64,000 nt of DNA. It comes from CAWDAQ01 sp963800325. Lineage in GTDB: Bacteria > Actinomycetota > Actinomycetes > Actinomycetales > Dermatophilaceae. Location of the stretch: NCBI GenBank assembly GCA_963800325.1, contig CAWDAQ010000005.1, forward strand, positions 186,001 through 250,000, given 5' to 3'. This document shows positions 16,540 to 25,903 of the stretch, piece after piece (the stretch's first letter is position 1; the number at the start of each line of letters is the position of its first letter). The notes under the pieces are model-generated. The model was given only the letters and a program-made list of their open reading frames with translations. It was not told the origin of the DNA and did not search any database. The position numbers were made by a program, and so were the translations under genes.

Positions 16540-17964
16540 TTGTTCAGCAACGCTGACGAGGTTCTCAAGTTCATCGCCGACGAGGACGTGAAGTTCGTCG
16601 ACGTCCGGTTCTGCGACCTTCCCGGGGTCATGCAGCACTTCAACGTGCCTGCCAAGAGCGTCGACGCGGACTTCTTCGAGAACGGCCAGATGTTCGACGG
16701 CTCCTCCATCCGCGGCTTCCAGGCCATCCACGAGTCGGACATGAAGCTCATCCCCGACCCGACGAGCGCCTACCTCGACCCGTTCCGCGCGGAGAAGACG
16801 CTCATCCTCAACTTCTCCATCGTCGACCCGTTCACCGGTGAGCCGTACAGCCGCGACCCGCGCAACATCGCGATGAAGGCCGAGGCCTACCTCAAGGCCA
16901 GCGGCATCGCCGACACCGCGTTCTTCGGCGCGGAGGCCGAGTTCTACGTCTTCGACGACGTCCGGTTCGAGACCAAGCAGAACGCGAGCTACTACTTCAT
17001 CGACTCGGTCGAGGCGGCGTGGAACACCGGCCGGAAGGAGGACGGCGGCAACCTCGGGTACAAGACCCGCTACAAGGGCGGCTACTTCCCCGTCCCGCCG
17101 GTCGACCACTTCGCCGACATCCGCGACCAGATGACGCTCGCGCTGGAGGAGGCCGGCCTCTTCGTCGAGCGCGCCCACCACGAGGTCGGCACCGCGGGCC
17201 AGCAGGAGATCAACTACAAGTTCAACGAGCTGAAGAACGCCGCCGACGACGTCCTGAAGTTCAAGTACCTCATCAAGAACGTCGCCCTGCGCAACGGCAA
17301 GACGGTGACGTTCATGCCGAAGCCGATCTTCGGCGACAACGGCTCGGGGATGCACTCCCACCAGTCGCTGTGGAAGGACGGCGAGCCCCTCTTCTACGAC
17401 GAGCGCGGCTACGGCGGGCTGTCCGACACCGCCCGCTGGTACATCGGCGGCCTGCTCAAGCACGCACCGGCGGTGCTCGCGTTCACCAACCCGACCGTGA
17501 ACTCCTACCACCGGCTCGTCCCCGGCTACGAGGCCCCGGTCAACCTCGTCTACTCGGCCCGGAACCGCTCGGCCTGCGTGCGCATCCCGATCACCGGGAA
17601 CAACCCGAAGGCCAAGCGGATCGAGTTCCGGGTGCCCGACCCGTCGGCGAACCCGTACCTCGCGTTCTCGGCGATGCTCATGGCTGGCCTGGACGGCATC
17701 CGCAACCGGATCGAGCCGCCGGAGCCGGTGGACAAGGACCTCTACGAGCTCCCGCCCGAGGAGCACGCCGCGATCGACCAGGTGCCCGCCTCGCTCCCCG
17801 GCGTTCTCGACGCGCTCGAGGCCGACCACGAGTTCCTCCTCGAGGGCGACGTGTTCACCCAGGACCTCATCGAGACCTGGCTGTCGTGGAAGCGCGAGAA
17901 CGAGGTCGACCCGATGCGCTTCCGGCCGCACCCGCACGAGTTCGAGCTCTACTACGACATCTGA
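16540..17964 (+). CDS. glnA: Glutamine synthetase type I
   Basis: ATP-dependent condensation of glutamate and ammonia, the main ammonia assimilation step. The 474-residue length is normal for GSI-beta. Visible blocks are MFDGSSIRGF, GAEAEFYVFD with metal-binding Glu residues, KPIFGDNGSGMHSHQS (ATP-binding), NRSACVRIP, and the adenylylation site KDLYELPPEE, indicating control by GlnE. The C-terminus is FELYYDI. The start is taken as TTG at 16540 because AGGAGG lies 6-11 bases upstream and this gives the usual N-terminus MFSNADEVLKF; upstream GTG or ATG codons have no ribosome site. A GlnR box precedes it and a strong terminator follows. Confidence 0.97.
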   Translation: MFSNADEVLKFIADEDVKFVDVRFCDLPGVMQHFNVPAKSVDADFFENGQMFDGSSIRGFQAIHESDMKLIPDPTSAYLDPFRAEKTLILNFSIVDPFTGEPYSRDPRNIAMKAEAYLKASGIADTAFFGAEAEFYVFDDVRFETKQNASYYFIDSVEAAWNTGRKEDGGNLGYKTRYKGGYFPVPPVDHFADIRDQMTLALEEAGLFVERAHHEVGTAGQQEINYKFNELKNAADDVLKFKYLIKNVALRNGKTVTFMPKPIFGDNGSGMHSHQSLWKDGEPLFYDERGYGGLSDTARWYIGGLLKHAPAVLAFTNPTVNSYHRLVPGYEAPVNLVYSARNRSACVRIPITGNNPKAKRIEFRVPDPSANPYLAFSAMLMAGLDGIRNRIEPPEPVDKDLYELPPEEHAAIDQVPASLPGVLDALEADHEFLLEGDVFTQDLIETWLSWKRENEVDPMRFRPHPHEFELYYDI

Positions 17965-18012
17965 GCAGAGCCGGCCGTGAGAGCCGGAATCCCGCGCTGA
18001 CCTGCGCAGACA

Positions 18013-18046
18013 CGAAAGCGGGCCCCCTTCAGGGGGTCCGCTTTCG
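18013..18046 (+). terminator. Strong hairpin terminator after glnA
   Basis: A 16-pair stem (one G-T pair) with a 2-base loop spans 18013-18046. The arms contain CGAAAGCGG and CCGCTTTCG. It begins 49 bases after the glnA stop and lacks a long T run on the sense strand apart from CTTTCG, which is common in actinobacteria. Confidence 0.85.
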
Positions 18047-18350
18047 CACGCCGTCGGCACGACACCACGTCCTCAGATGACCGGCCTCGCGAGGCGGTGG
18101 GCCTACCCACGTCGGATCCGGTGGCGACCGCCCCGCGTCTTCGCGACTCGGTGCCACCCGGCGAGCACGAGGGGCGGGGACGCCCGACCATCGACGTGCT
18201 CGTCACGACTCGGCGGACAGAGATCCGCGTCGTCCCCGCTCTCGACCGTGCGTCCGGGCACTGGAGAGCGCTCGCAGGGAGGGACCTTATGTGCGAACAT
18301 TAAGACGTCATGTCGTCTGGCATTCGTTCCCCACCACGCAAGGACGCGTC
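18047..18350. other. Intergenic region before the isomerase-like gene
   Basis: About 300 bases with no convincing gene; short open frames here lack ribosome sites and family resemblance. Near its 3' end is a local AT-rich stretch with a small palindrome, ATGT-GCGA-ACAT, at 18289-18300, about 50 bases before the next start. This could be an operator or part of a promoter. Confidence 0.5.
18289..18300. promoter_or_regulatory. Palindrome ATGT-GCGA-ACAT
   Basis: A 4-base inverted repeat with a 4-base spacer in an AT-rich pocket 51 bases before the isomerase-like start. Its position suits a repressor site overlapping a promoter, but it is short and could occur by chance. Confidence 0.3.
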
Positions 18351-19319
18351 ATGGACATCGGCTTCATCACCGACGGTGTCGGCCATCTGCCCTTCGAGCG
18401 GGCGCTCGACCTCACCCGCGACCTTGGCCTGGCCTCGGTCGAAGTCGCCACCGGCAACTGGTCGGAGGCCCCGCACGCGGACCTCGCGGCGCTCGTCGCC
18501 TCCGAGACCGCCCGAGAGGAGTTCGCCGGCACCGTCACCGACCGCGGGCTGCGGATCTCCGCGCTCAACGCCAACGGCAACCAGCTGCACCCCACCGACG
18601 GCCAGAGGCAGGACCGGGTGCTGCGCGACACCATCGACGTCGCGAGCCGGCTCGGCGTCCCGACGGTCGTCTGCATGTCCGGGCTCCCGGCCGGTGCGCC
18701 CGGGGACCGGATGCCCAACTGGGTCACCTCGTCCTGGCCCCCGGAGAACCTCGAGATCGAGCGCTACCAGTGGGAGGAGGTCGCCATCCCCTACTGGCGC
18801 GAGCTTGCTGCCTTCGCCCGCGACCGCGGCGTACGCCTGGCCATCGAGGCCTGCTTCGACCAGCTCGTCCACAACTCCTCGACCCTCCTCCGGCTGGCAG
18901 CGGAAGCGGGCGACGACGTCGTCGGCGCCAACCTGGACCCCTCGCACCTCATGGCCATGGGCGCGGACATCCCGTCGGTCATCCGTGCCCTCGGGCCGCA
19001 GATCTTCCATGTCCACGCCAAGGACACCCGGCTCGACCCGGTGGTCGTGCCGCGCGACGGTCTCCTCACGAGCCACCCGATGGAACGAGCGCACCTACGG
19101 GCGTGGAACTACGTCACCCTCGGCCTCGGCCACCCCGGCGGCGAGACCTTCTGGGCGGACTTCGTCTACACGCTGCGCTCGGTCGGCTACGACGGCCCAC
19201 TCAACATCGAGCACGAGGACGTCCTGGTGAACTCCATCGAGGGCGTCACCCGCGCGGCGCGGCTGCTCCAGCGGGTCGTCCTGACCGAGACACCCGACTG
19301 GACACCGGCCGAGGTCTGA
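18351..19319 (+). CDS. Sugar phosphate isomerase/epimerase-like TIM-barrel protein
   Basis: A 322-residue xylose-isomerase-like (AP endonuclease 2 fold) protein. Barrel strands ending in metal ligands are visible: LAIEACF (Glu), NLDPSHL (Asp, His), FHVHAKD (His) and LNIEHED (Glu). The family includes inositol catabolic isomerases, hydroxypyruvate isomerase and sugar epimerases. ATG at 18351 follows AAGGA. No transporter or dehydrogenase gene lies directly beside it; the sugar import locus with a Gfo/Idh dehydrogenase is 14 kb away and could act on the same compound, which is inference. It appears to be a single-gene unit. Confidence 0.85.
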   Translation: MDIGFITDGVGHLPFERALDLTRDLGLASVEVATGNWSEAPHADLAALVASETAREEFAGTVTDRGLRISALNANGNQLHPTDGQRQDRVLRDTIDVASRLGVPTVVCMSGLPAGAPGDRMPNWVTSSWPPENLEIERYQWEEVAIPYWRELAAFARDRGVRLAIEACFDQLVHNSSTLLRLAAEAGDDVVGANLDPSHLMAMGADIPSVIRALGPQIFHVHAKDTRLDPVVVPRDGLLTSHPMERAHLRAWNYVTLGLGHPGGETFWADFVYTLRSVGYDGPLNIEHEDVLVNSIEGVTRAARLLQRVVLTETPDWTPAEV

Positions 19320-19499
19320 CCGGCCCGCCGCCGGTGAGATCCTCAGCGCCCGAACGCTCACCCGACGCGCCAGGCCCACCCTCGCCCGTCGGGTCGGACC
19401 CGGCTGCGCCCCGGGCTGGTGCGAGAAGCAGCCCCTTGGCGAACCAGGATGCTCGGACGGCAGTCCCGAGCGCAACACCACGTTCTCAGGGGGTTGACC

Positions 19500-21092
19500 T
19501 CACGGGGCCGGGAGCGTCTGGCCGAACCGGTCGCCCGGCTCGGCGACGTCGGCGACACCGTGGGTGCCCTGCGACAGGGCGTGGTTGCCCACGCGGGTCA
19601 GGCCCCCCGTGGCGCCGTGGAGGAGGTTCACCGCCCCGGCGTCCCGAACCCTGCCGAGGTCCTCACCGGGCACGCCCACCGCGAGGTCGGCGTACTGGCT
19701 GCGGCCGAGGTTCCCGGCGGCGAGGCTGGACCCGAACCGGTCCCCGGCCTCGGCGTCCCCCGCGACGCCGCGACTGGCCTGGGACCACAGCTGGTCCCCG
19801 ACCGGAGACACCCCGGCGGCCGATCCGTAGATGACGTTGACGGCCCCGGCGTTCCGCGTCCTGCCGAGGTCCTCGCCGGGGACGCCGACCGCGAGGTCGG
19901 CGTAGTGGCTGCGGCCGAGGTTCCCGGCGGCGAGGCTGGACCCGAACCGGTCCCCGGCCTCCGCTCCCCCGGCGACGCCGCGGCTGGCCTGGGACCACAG
20001 CTGGCTCCCGAAGGACCGCAGCCCGCCGGCGGAGCCGTAGACGACCTCGGCGACGCCGGCGTCGCGACGTCCACCCCGGTCCTCCCCGGGGACGCCGACG
20101 GCGAGGTCGTCGTGGCCGTCATGGCCGAGGTTCCCGGTCGCGAGGCCGGCGCCGAACCGGTCACCGGCCTCGACGGCCTCGGGAACCCCCGGGCTGTCCT
20201 GGGTCCAGACCTGGCTCCCCGAAGCGCTGAGGAGGATGTCGCCGCCGTAGATGACGTGGACGACGCCGGCGTCGCGGTGCCCGCTGCGGTCCTCGTGTGG
20301 CACCCCGACGACGAGGTCGTCGTGGCCGTCGTGGCCGAGGTCACCCGCGGCGAGGGTGGTGCCGAACTGGTCGCCGCGCTCGGTGGACTCGCCGATGCCG
20401 GGGGTGTCCTGGGTCCACCGCTGGACGCCTCCGGGGTGCAGTCCCTGGCCCGATCCTGAGATGACGATGACGGCTCCGCCGTCAGGGGCGGCGTCGTCGG
20501 CGAAGGGAACCCCGATCGCGAGGTCGCTGGCGGGGCCGCCGGAGAAGTCGCCGGCGGCGAGGCTGGATCCGAAGCGGTCCCCGGCCCTGGAGTACCCCGG
20601 AACCCCCATGCTCTCCTGGGAGGCCACCTGGCTCCCGAGGCCCTCGAGACCGTTCCGGGAACCGAAGATGACCTGGACGAGCCCCGCGTCGCGGTGGGTC
20701 AGGTCCTCCCCCGGCGAGCCGACGGCCAGGTCGGTGAACCCGTCACCGTCGACGTCGCCGGCGGCGACCGCGAACCCGAACTGGTCCCCGGCCTCGGCTC
20801 TCTCGGTCGTGTTCTCGCTGTCCTGCGTCCACAGCTGGTTCCCACCCGACCCGGGGACTCCGGACGCGGACCCGTAGAGGACGTTGACGGCTCCGGCGTC
20901 CTTCGCCCCGGGCAGGTCCTCGCCCGGCGCCCCGACCGCGAGGTCGGCGTACCCGTCGCCGTTGAAGTCGACGACGGGGTGACCACGGCTCGGCGCGGCC
21001 GCGGCCTGGGCCACTGCTGCTCCCGGCGAGGCGGCGATCGTCAACGCCCCCACCGCTCCGGCGGCCACGGCTGCGCACCGAGGTCGTGTCAT
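19500..21092 (-). CDS. Secreted FG-GAP (integrin-alpha-like) beta-propeller protein
   Basis: A 530-residue exported protein. Residues 1-32 form a signal peptide (MTRPRCAAV, hydrophobic core, then Ala-rich cleavage region). The rest is seven FG-GAP repeats of about 70 residues. Each has a DLAVGVPGED-like strand, preceded by DFNGDGYAD or DVDGDGFTD in the first two, where calcium could bind; the acidic loop is degenerate in later blades. A final partial repeat (EPGDRFGQTL) would close a seven-bladed propeller. There is no LPXTG anchor, so it is probably released or wall-associated. The start at 21092 gives the cleanest signal peptide. Adhesion or ligand binding is typical of the fold; the target is unknown. 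Confidence 0.85.
   Translation of the reverse strand: MTRPRCAAVAAGAVGALTIAASPGAAVAQAAAAPSRGHPVVDFNGDGYADLAVGAPGEDLPGAKDAGAVNVLYGSASGVPGSGGNQLWTQDSENTTERAEAGDQFGFAVAAGDVDGDGFTDLAVGSPGEDLTHRDAGLVQVIFGSRNGLEGLGSQVASQESMGVPGYSRAGDRFGSSLAAGDFSGGPASDLAIGVPFADDAAPDGGAVIVISGSGQGLHPGGVQRWTQDTPGIGESTERGDQFGTTLAAGDLGHDGHDDLVVGVPHEDRSGHRDAGVVHVIYGGDILLSASGSQVWTQDSPGVPEAVEAGDRFGAGLATGNLGHDGHDDLAVGVPGEDRGGRRDAGVAEVVYGSAGGLRSFGSQLWSQASRGVAGGAEAGDRFGSSLAAGNLGRSHYADLAVGVPGEDLGRTRNAGAVNVIYGSAAGVSPVGDQLWSQASRGVAGDAEAGDRFGSSLAAGNLGRSQYADLAVGVPGEDLGRVRDAGAVNLLHGATGGLTRVGNHALSQGTHGVADVAEPGDRFGQTLPAP
19681..19980 (-). repeat. Near-identical 210-base repeat in the propeller gene
   Basis: The DNA at 19681 onward repeats at 19891 onward with a 210-base period (70 codons) and only scattered mismatches over at least 80 bases. 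This points to recent duplication or gene conversion of one propeller blade. Earlier blades share protein sequence but are more diverged in DNA. Confidence 0.8.
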
Positions 21093-21318
21093 GGCGCTCG
21101 TCTCCCTGCTTCCCCGCCCGCTGCTCACGGGCACCGCACGGGACTCCCCGGCGGTCGCACCGTACTGCCGGACGCGGGCGGTCCGCAGCGGATTGGCGTA
21201 GGCCGGTGGAGGTGGGACCTACTGGTCGACTCGCCGTCCCGACACGAGCGGACGGGCGACCGAAAATCGATGTGGCATGGCCCGGGCATGTCACTCCCGA
21301 CCTCAATACGCTGGACAA

Positions 21319-24048
21319 ATGGCGCCCACGGACCGCCACGAACAGCACACCCGCGTCCGCGCCCGCGAGGTCGACGCTCTCACCGCCCTGTTCCACCCGC
21401 CCCCGCGAGGGTGCTGCCTCCTGGTCGACGGCGACCCGGGCATCGGGAAGTCGTGGCTGCTGGAGCGAGCCGCGGAGGTCGCCGCGGGCCGCGGCTGGAC
21501 GCACGTCCCCGTCCGCGCCGAGCGCGACCTGCAGGACGCCCCGCTCGGGGCCCTCCCCGACGGGCTGCGGCCACGGGGTGCCGCCCGGGGGGACGGCGGC
21601 GCGGTCACCCTGGCCGTTGATCGCGTCGAGGCCCTCGTCGTCTCGGGGCCGGTGCTGCTCACCGTCGACGACGCCCAGTGGCTCGACCCGCTCACGTGCC
21701 GGCTGCTCACCGCCCTGGGACCCCGGACCGCCACCTGGCCGCTCGTGCTCGCCGTCGCCCACCGCCACTGGCCGCTCCCCCACCCCGTGCTCGAGGCCCT
21801 GGAGGACCTCGACCGGTGCTCGCCCCACGCGGTCCACCTCGGACCGCTGACCGACTCCGAGACCCGCGCCCTGGCCGCCGACGCCGCCGAGGGACGGCCA
21901 CTGCCGCCGCGGGCCGTCGGCATCCTCGTCAAGACCGGTGGCAACCCGTTCTACGTCCTCGAGGCCGTGCGCGCCGCCCGGTCCTCGCCGGCACCGGCAG
22001 CCGGCTCCCCCGACGCGCCCGCCCAGCTGCGGCGCACGGTCCTGCGCCGCATCGAGGAGTGCGGCCCCGGCGTCACGGACGTCCTGCGGTTCGCCGCCGT
22101 CCTCGGCTCCGACTTCCGCGTCACCGACCTGGGGCTCCTCGTCGGTGCCACCGCCGCGCAGCTGGCCAGACCGCTGCGGACGGCGACCCGCGCCGGCGTC
22201 CTGACCGACGACCCGTCCGGGCCCACGCTGCGCTTCACCCACGACCTGGTCCGCGAGGCCGTCCTCGCCGACACCCCCGCCGCCGTGCGCGCCGCGTTGC
22301 ACCGCGACGCCGCTCTCGCCCTCGGCCGCGCCGGCGCCCCGGCCGCCCGCGTCGCGGAGCAGTGGACCGACGCGGTCGCCGCCGGCGCCGGCGACGTCGA
22401 CGAGGCGACCACGTGGCTGCGCCGCGCCGCGGCCGAGTGCACGAGCCCCGTGACGGCGCTCGCGCTCCTCGAGCGAGCCCTGGGGCTGCTTCCGGCCGGG
22501 GACCCCCGCGCCGCGGCGGTCCACCGCGAGCGGCTGTCGGCGCTCGTCGCGTCCGGTCGGCACGCGGAAGTCCTCACCGCCACCGCGAACCTGCTCGCCG
22601 CGGGCGAGGACCCCGAGCTGCGTGGCTGGCACGGGCTCGCTCTCATGGGCACCGGTCGGGTCGCCGACGCCCTCGCCGACCTCGACCCCCTCGCGCGGAC
22701 CGTCGCCGGCCTGCACGACCCGGCCGTCATCCCGTTCACCGCGCTCGGGGCGACGCTGCGGCTGTGGTTCGGCGACCGGCACGGGGCCGTCGCGAGGTGC
22801 ACCCTCCTGGAACGCTCCGAGCTCGACGACGCCACCCGCTGCGCCCTGCTGACCACGCGGGCCCTGGCTGCGCTTGCCGGAGGCGAGGTCCCCAAGGCGG
22901 TCGACCTCGCCCGCCGGGCCGTCACCATGGCCGACACCGGCGCTCTGCCCCGCGCCGTCGTCATCGACCCGTACATGACCCTCGGCAACGCCCTCGTCCA
23001 CCTGGACGACTTCGTCGAGGCCGAACGCTGCTTCCGGCTCGTGGCCCGCGCCACCCTCGACGCCGGAGTCGACCCGCCGCCCGGCTACCACTGGGGCCTG
23101 GTCGGGGTGCACTACCTCAGGGGTCGCCTCGATGACGCCGTCGCCGAGGCAACCGCGGGCCTGGAGCGGGCGGCCGAGTCCGGCGAGAGCTGGGGGTCCT
23201 CGGTCGGGGTGGCCCTGCGCGCCCGCTGCCTACTGCACCAGGGGCGCCCGGAGGACGCCGGCCTCCTGCCGGACCCCGACACCGCCGGCGCCGGGTACGC
23301 CGACGACTGGCTGCTCTGGGCAAGGGCCCTCGCCGCCGAGGCCCGGGGCGAGCACGAGGCCGCCGCCGAGGCCGCGGCCCGCGCCTGGCAGCTGCTCCCC
23401 GGGCTGCGCTACCTCTACGGGTGGCGCGTCATGGCCGCGGACGTCGTCAGGCTCACCCGCCACTTGGCCCCGGGGACCGCCGGGCAGGTCTGCGCCGACG
23501 CCCGGACCGGGGCCTTCCGCGCCGGCCCGGACGCCGCCACCGCCCACGCGACCGCCGACTGGTGCCGCGGCCTCCTCGAAGGCGACCCGGACCTGGTCAC
23601 CGCCGCGGCCACGGTCCTGGGGCGGGAAGGCTGGCGGTGCCGTGCCGCTCGCGCCGTCGAGGACGCCGGCGGCGCCCACCTCGTCCGGGGCGAACGCGAG
23701 GAGGCCGTGACCGCCTTCCGGAACGCGCTCGCGGCGTGGGAGGCGGTCGGTGCCGTCCACGACCGCCGACGCGTCGCCGCCGAGCTGCGGCGGCTCGGGG
23801 TCCGCACCCGGGCCAGGGCCCCCAGGGCCACCGAGCGCACGGGGTGGGAGGCGCTCAGCCCGTCCGAGCGGGACGTGTGCGTCCTCGTCGCCGAGGGCCT
23901 GACCAGCAAGGAGATCGGCGAGCGCCTGCTCATCTCCCGGCGCACCGTCGAGACCCACCTGCAGCACACCTACCGCAAGCTCGGCGTGACCAACCGCGCG
24001 CACCTGGTCTCGGCGACCTCCGCCCACATGCGCACCGACGGCGGCTGA
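21319..24048 (+). CDS. LAL-type LuxR-family regulator with ATPase domain
   Basis: A 909-residue regulator. The N-terminal AAA/NACHT-like ATPase has Walker A GDPGIGKSW (Lys44) and Walker B LLTVDDAQW near residue 115. The middle 500 residues are Ala/Leu-rich helical repeats of the TPR type. The C-terminal LuxR helix-turn-helix starts near residue 845 with LSPSERDVCVLVAEG and includes SRRTVETHLQHTYRKLG. Large LuxR-type ATP-binding regulators usually control catabolic or secondary-metabolite genes. The start MAPTDRHEQ at 21319 was preferred to the upstream in-frame ATG. It is divergent from the secreted propeller gene (226 bases) and upstream of a small secreted protein; either could be a target. 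Confidence 0.88.
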   Translation: MAPTDRHEQHTRVRAREVDALTALFHPPPRGCCLLVDGDPGIGKSWLLERAAEVAAGRGWTHVPVRAERDLQDAPLGALPDGLRPRGAARGDGGAVTLAVDRVEALVVSGPVLLTVDDAQWLDPLTCRLLTALGPRTATWPLVLAVAHRHWPLPHPVLEALEDLDRCSPHAVHLGPLTDSETRALAADAAEGRPLPPRAVGILVKTGGNPFYVLEAVRAARSSPAPAAGSPDAPAQLRRTVLRRIEECGPGVTDVLRFAAVLGSDFRVTDLGLLVGATAAQLARPLRTATRAGVLTDDPSGPTLRFTHDLVREAVLADTPAAVRAALHRDAALALGRAGAPAARVAEQWTDAVAAGAGDVDEATTWLRRAAAECTSPVTALALLERALGLLPAGDPRAAAVHRERLSALVASGRHAEVLTATANLLAAGEDPELRGWHGLALMGTGRVADALADLDPLARTVAGLHDPAVIPFTALGATLRLWFGDRHGAVARCTLLERSELDDATRCALLTTRALAALAGGEVPKAVDLARRAVTMADTGALPRAVVIDPYMTLGNALVHLDDFVEAERCFRLVARATLDAGVDPPPGYHWGLVGVHYLRGRLDDAVAEATAGLERAAESGESWGSSVGVALRARCLLHQGRPEDAGLLPDPDTAGAGYADDWLLWARALAAEARGEHEAAAEAAARAWQLLPGLRYLYGWRVMAADVVRLTRHLAPGTAGQVCADARTGAFRAGPDAATAHATADWCRGLLEGDPDLVTAAATVLGREGWRCRAARAVEDAGGAHLVRGEREEAVTAFRNALAAWEAVGAVHDRRRVAAELRRLGVRTRARAPRATERTGWEALSPSERDVCVLVAEGLTSKEIGERLLISRRTVETHLQHTYRKLGVTNRAHLVSATSAHMRTDGG

Positions 24049-24259
24049 CCTGCCGCGCAGGCCCGGGGCGCCGCGCAAACCGAGAGCATACGTACTTTGC
24101 CGGATGTTGCGCTCCCCGCGCGGCCCTACCGTCCACCACTACAGGGGAGACCCGGGGGGACCCGGGGGCCGCGCCACCCCACGTCGTGACCAGCAGGGCG
24201 ACGCGGCCTCCGAGGGGTCACGGGAGCGCTCCCCCGGACCACCGGACGAGGGAGCAGCC

Positions 24260-24814
24260 ATGTCGACCCTCCTCAGCTGCGGCGTCGACGGCGAGACCCG
24301 ACCGAGGCGGGAGTCTCTGATGCGACGAGCCTCCGCGCTGTTCCTGCTGCTGCCCCTGCTGGTGTGGGTCGGGGTCCAGCCCGCCACGGCCGGGGTGCAC
24401 TGCCACGAGATCCACGGCAAGGGCACGGGCCATGTTGCCCCCGCGCAGGATGGCGACCCCGCGGGCCGGACCCGAACCGTCGCCCAGATCCACGGCGGCG
24501 GCCTGTTGCACGGGAGCACCGCGGCGGTCTTCGACACCACCGCAGAGACGTCGACCGGGATCACGTTCGAGGGCCCGCTCACGTTCACCACGAACCGGGC
24601 GACGCTCACCGTCGACCTCGAGGGCACGCTCGACGTGACGACGGGCGAGTTCGAGGCCTCCGGAGACGTGAGCGGTGCCACGGGCAAGCTCAGGGGCGCA
24701 GAGGGGACGCTCACCCTCGCCGGGGTGCAGGACCTGTCCGACCCTGCGGGGAGCTTCACCGAGACGGTGACCGGCGAGATCTGCGTCGACCTCTGCGGGA
24801 ACGGCAGGAGGTAG
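24260..24814 (+). CDS. Small secreted beta-rich protein
   Basis: A 184-residue exported protein that I cannot name with confidence. The signal peptide core is LFLLLPLLVWVGVQP with likely cleavage after ATAG. The mature part is mostly beta strands with Gly turns (ITFEGPLTFTTNRATLTVDL, GATGKLRGAEGTLTLAG). This resembles the allene-oxide-cyclase-like or DUF3224 barrels in strand pattern only. Two Cys near the C-terminus (CVDLC) and one at the mature N-terminus are notable. ATG at 24260 has GAGGGAG upstream; an alternative ATG at 24320 would give a shorter signal peptide. It follows the LAL regulator by 211 bases. Confidence 0.65.
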   Translation: MSTLLSCGVDGETRPRRESLMRRASALFLLLPLLVWVGVQPATAGVHCHEIHGKGTGHVAPAQDGDPAGRTRTVAQIHGGGLLHGSTAAVFDTTAETSTGITFEGPLTFTTNRATLTVDLEGTLDVTTGEFEASGDVSGATGKLRGAEGTLTLAGVQDLSDPAGSFTETVTGEICVDLCGNGRR

Positions 24815-24835
24815 GCCCCACGCCCCGGGCGGGGG

Positions 24836-25903
24836 ATGTCCGCGATGACGACCGCGCAGGAACAGTTCGACCGGCTGTCCGGCCACGTCCTGGGCCACCA
24901 GGCCACCGAGATCGCCGCGATCGGGCTCCGCAGCGGCCTGTTCGCCGCACTCGCCGAGCGGCCCGGCACGACCGGCCCCGCGCTCGCCGCGTCCGCCGGG
25001 CTGGACGGACGGTACGTGGAGGTCTGGGCACGCAGCGCCTTCGCCCACGGCTTCCTCGAAGCCGACGGCGACGGGCTCGTCCTCGCGGCGCACATGGAGA
25101 CGCTGCTGCTCGACCCGGCCTCGCCTACCTACCTGGGCGGGACGTTCCGGATGGAGTCGGCGATCGACGAGGACTACCGCCGCTTCCCGGCGCTCATGGC
25201 GACCGGCCGGACCTGGCCGCGTAGCGAGCACGACCCCGAGATGCTCCAGGCCCTGGCCGACGCCACCGCCCCGGACGGCGCGATGGTCCTCGACCACGTC
25301 CTGCCGCTGCTCCCCGCGGTGACCGACCGTCTCCACGGCGGCGGGACCGTGCTCGAGATCGGTGCCGGCGCCGGCGGGCACACCGTCGGCTACGCCTCGG
25401 CCTTCCCCGCCTGTCGCGTCGTGGCCCTCGAGCTGGACGGCCCCAGCGTCACCCTCGCACGCCGACGGCTCGAGCGGGCGGGCGTGGGCGAGCGGGTCGA
25501 GGTCCGCCACGAGGACGCCAACGACCTCGACGACGAGGACCGGTTCGACCTCGCGACGATGAACCTGGTGCTGCACGAGACCGGGGGCGACGAGCACTGG
25601 CGCAACGTCCTGGCGCGCACGGCGCGCGCCTTGCGTCCCGGCGGCGGGGTCGTCGTGGTCGAGCTGCCCTACCCCGACGACGTCGACTCCTACCGGAGCA
25701 GTCCCGTCCACCGCCGGCTCGCCGGGATCCAGCTCCACGAGACCGTCGTCGGCTGCGGAGCCATCACCGAGGGTCAGCTCGTCGACCTCGTCCGCGCCGC
25801 CGGCTTCACCGACGTCCGGGTCGCACAGCAGCCACGCGGCTCCCGGTACGTCGTCATCGGCACCAAACCGTCACCCGCAGACCAGTGGACGGGGCCGCCG
25901 TGA
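24836..25903 (+). CDS. SAM-dependent methyltransferase
   Basis: A 355-residue class I methyltransferase. The N-terminal 120 residues look like the dimerisation winged helix of O-methyltransferases (LGLRSGLFAALAERPG). The S-adenosylmethionine site begins with VLEIGAGAGGHTVGY near residue 170, followed by the acidic loop VVALELDGPSV and the FDLATMNLVLHE strand. The substrate is unknown. It starts 22 bases after the secreted protein gene and its stop overlaps the start of the next gene, so the three are probably co-transcribed. Confidence 0.85.
   Translation: MSAMTTAQEQFDRLSGHVLGHQATEIAAIGLRSGLFAALAERPGTTGPALAASAGLDGRYVEVWARSAFAHGFLEADGDGLVLAAHMETLLLDPASPTYLGGTFRMESAIDEDYRRFPALMATGRTWPRSEHDPEMLQALADATAPDGAMVLDHVLPLLPAVTDRLHGGGTVLEIGAGAGGHTVGYASAFPACRVVALELDGPSVTLARRRLERAGVGERVEVRHEDANDLDDEDRFDLATMNLVLHETGGDEHWRNVLARTARALRPGGGVVVVELPYPDDVDSYRSSPVHRRLAGIQLHETVVGCGAITEGQLVDLVRAAGFTDVRVAQQPRGSRYVVIGTKPSPADQWTGPP

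Noticed and set aside
18097..18303. 68-codon frame in the gap after glnA
   Set aside because: No ribosome site and no family features, and it ends over the likely regulatory palindrome.
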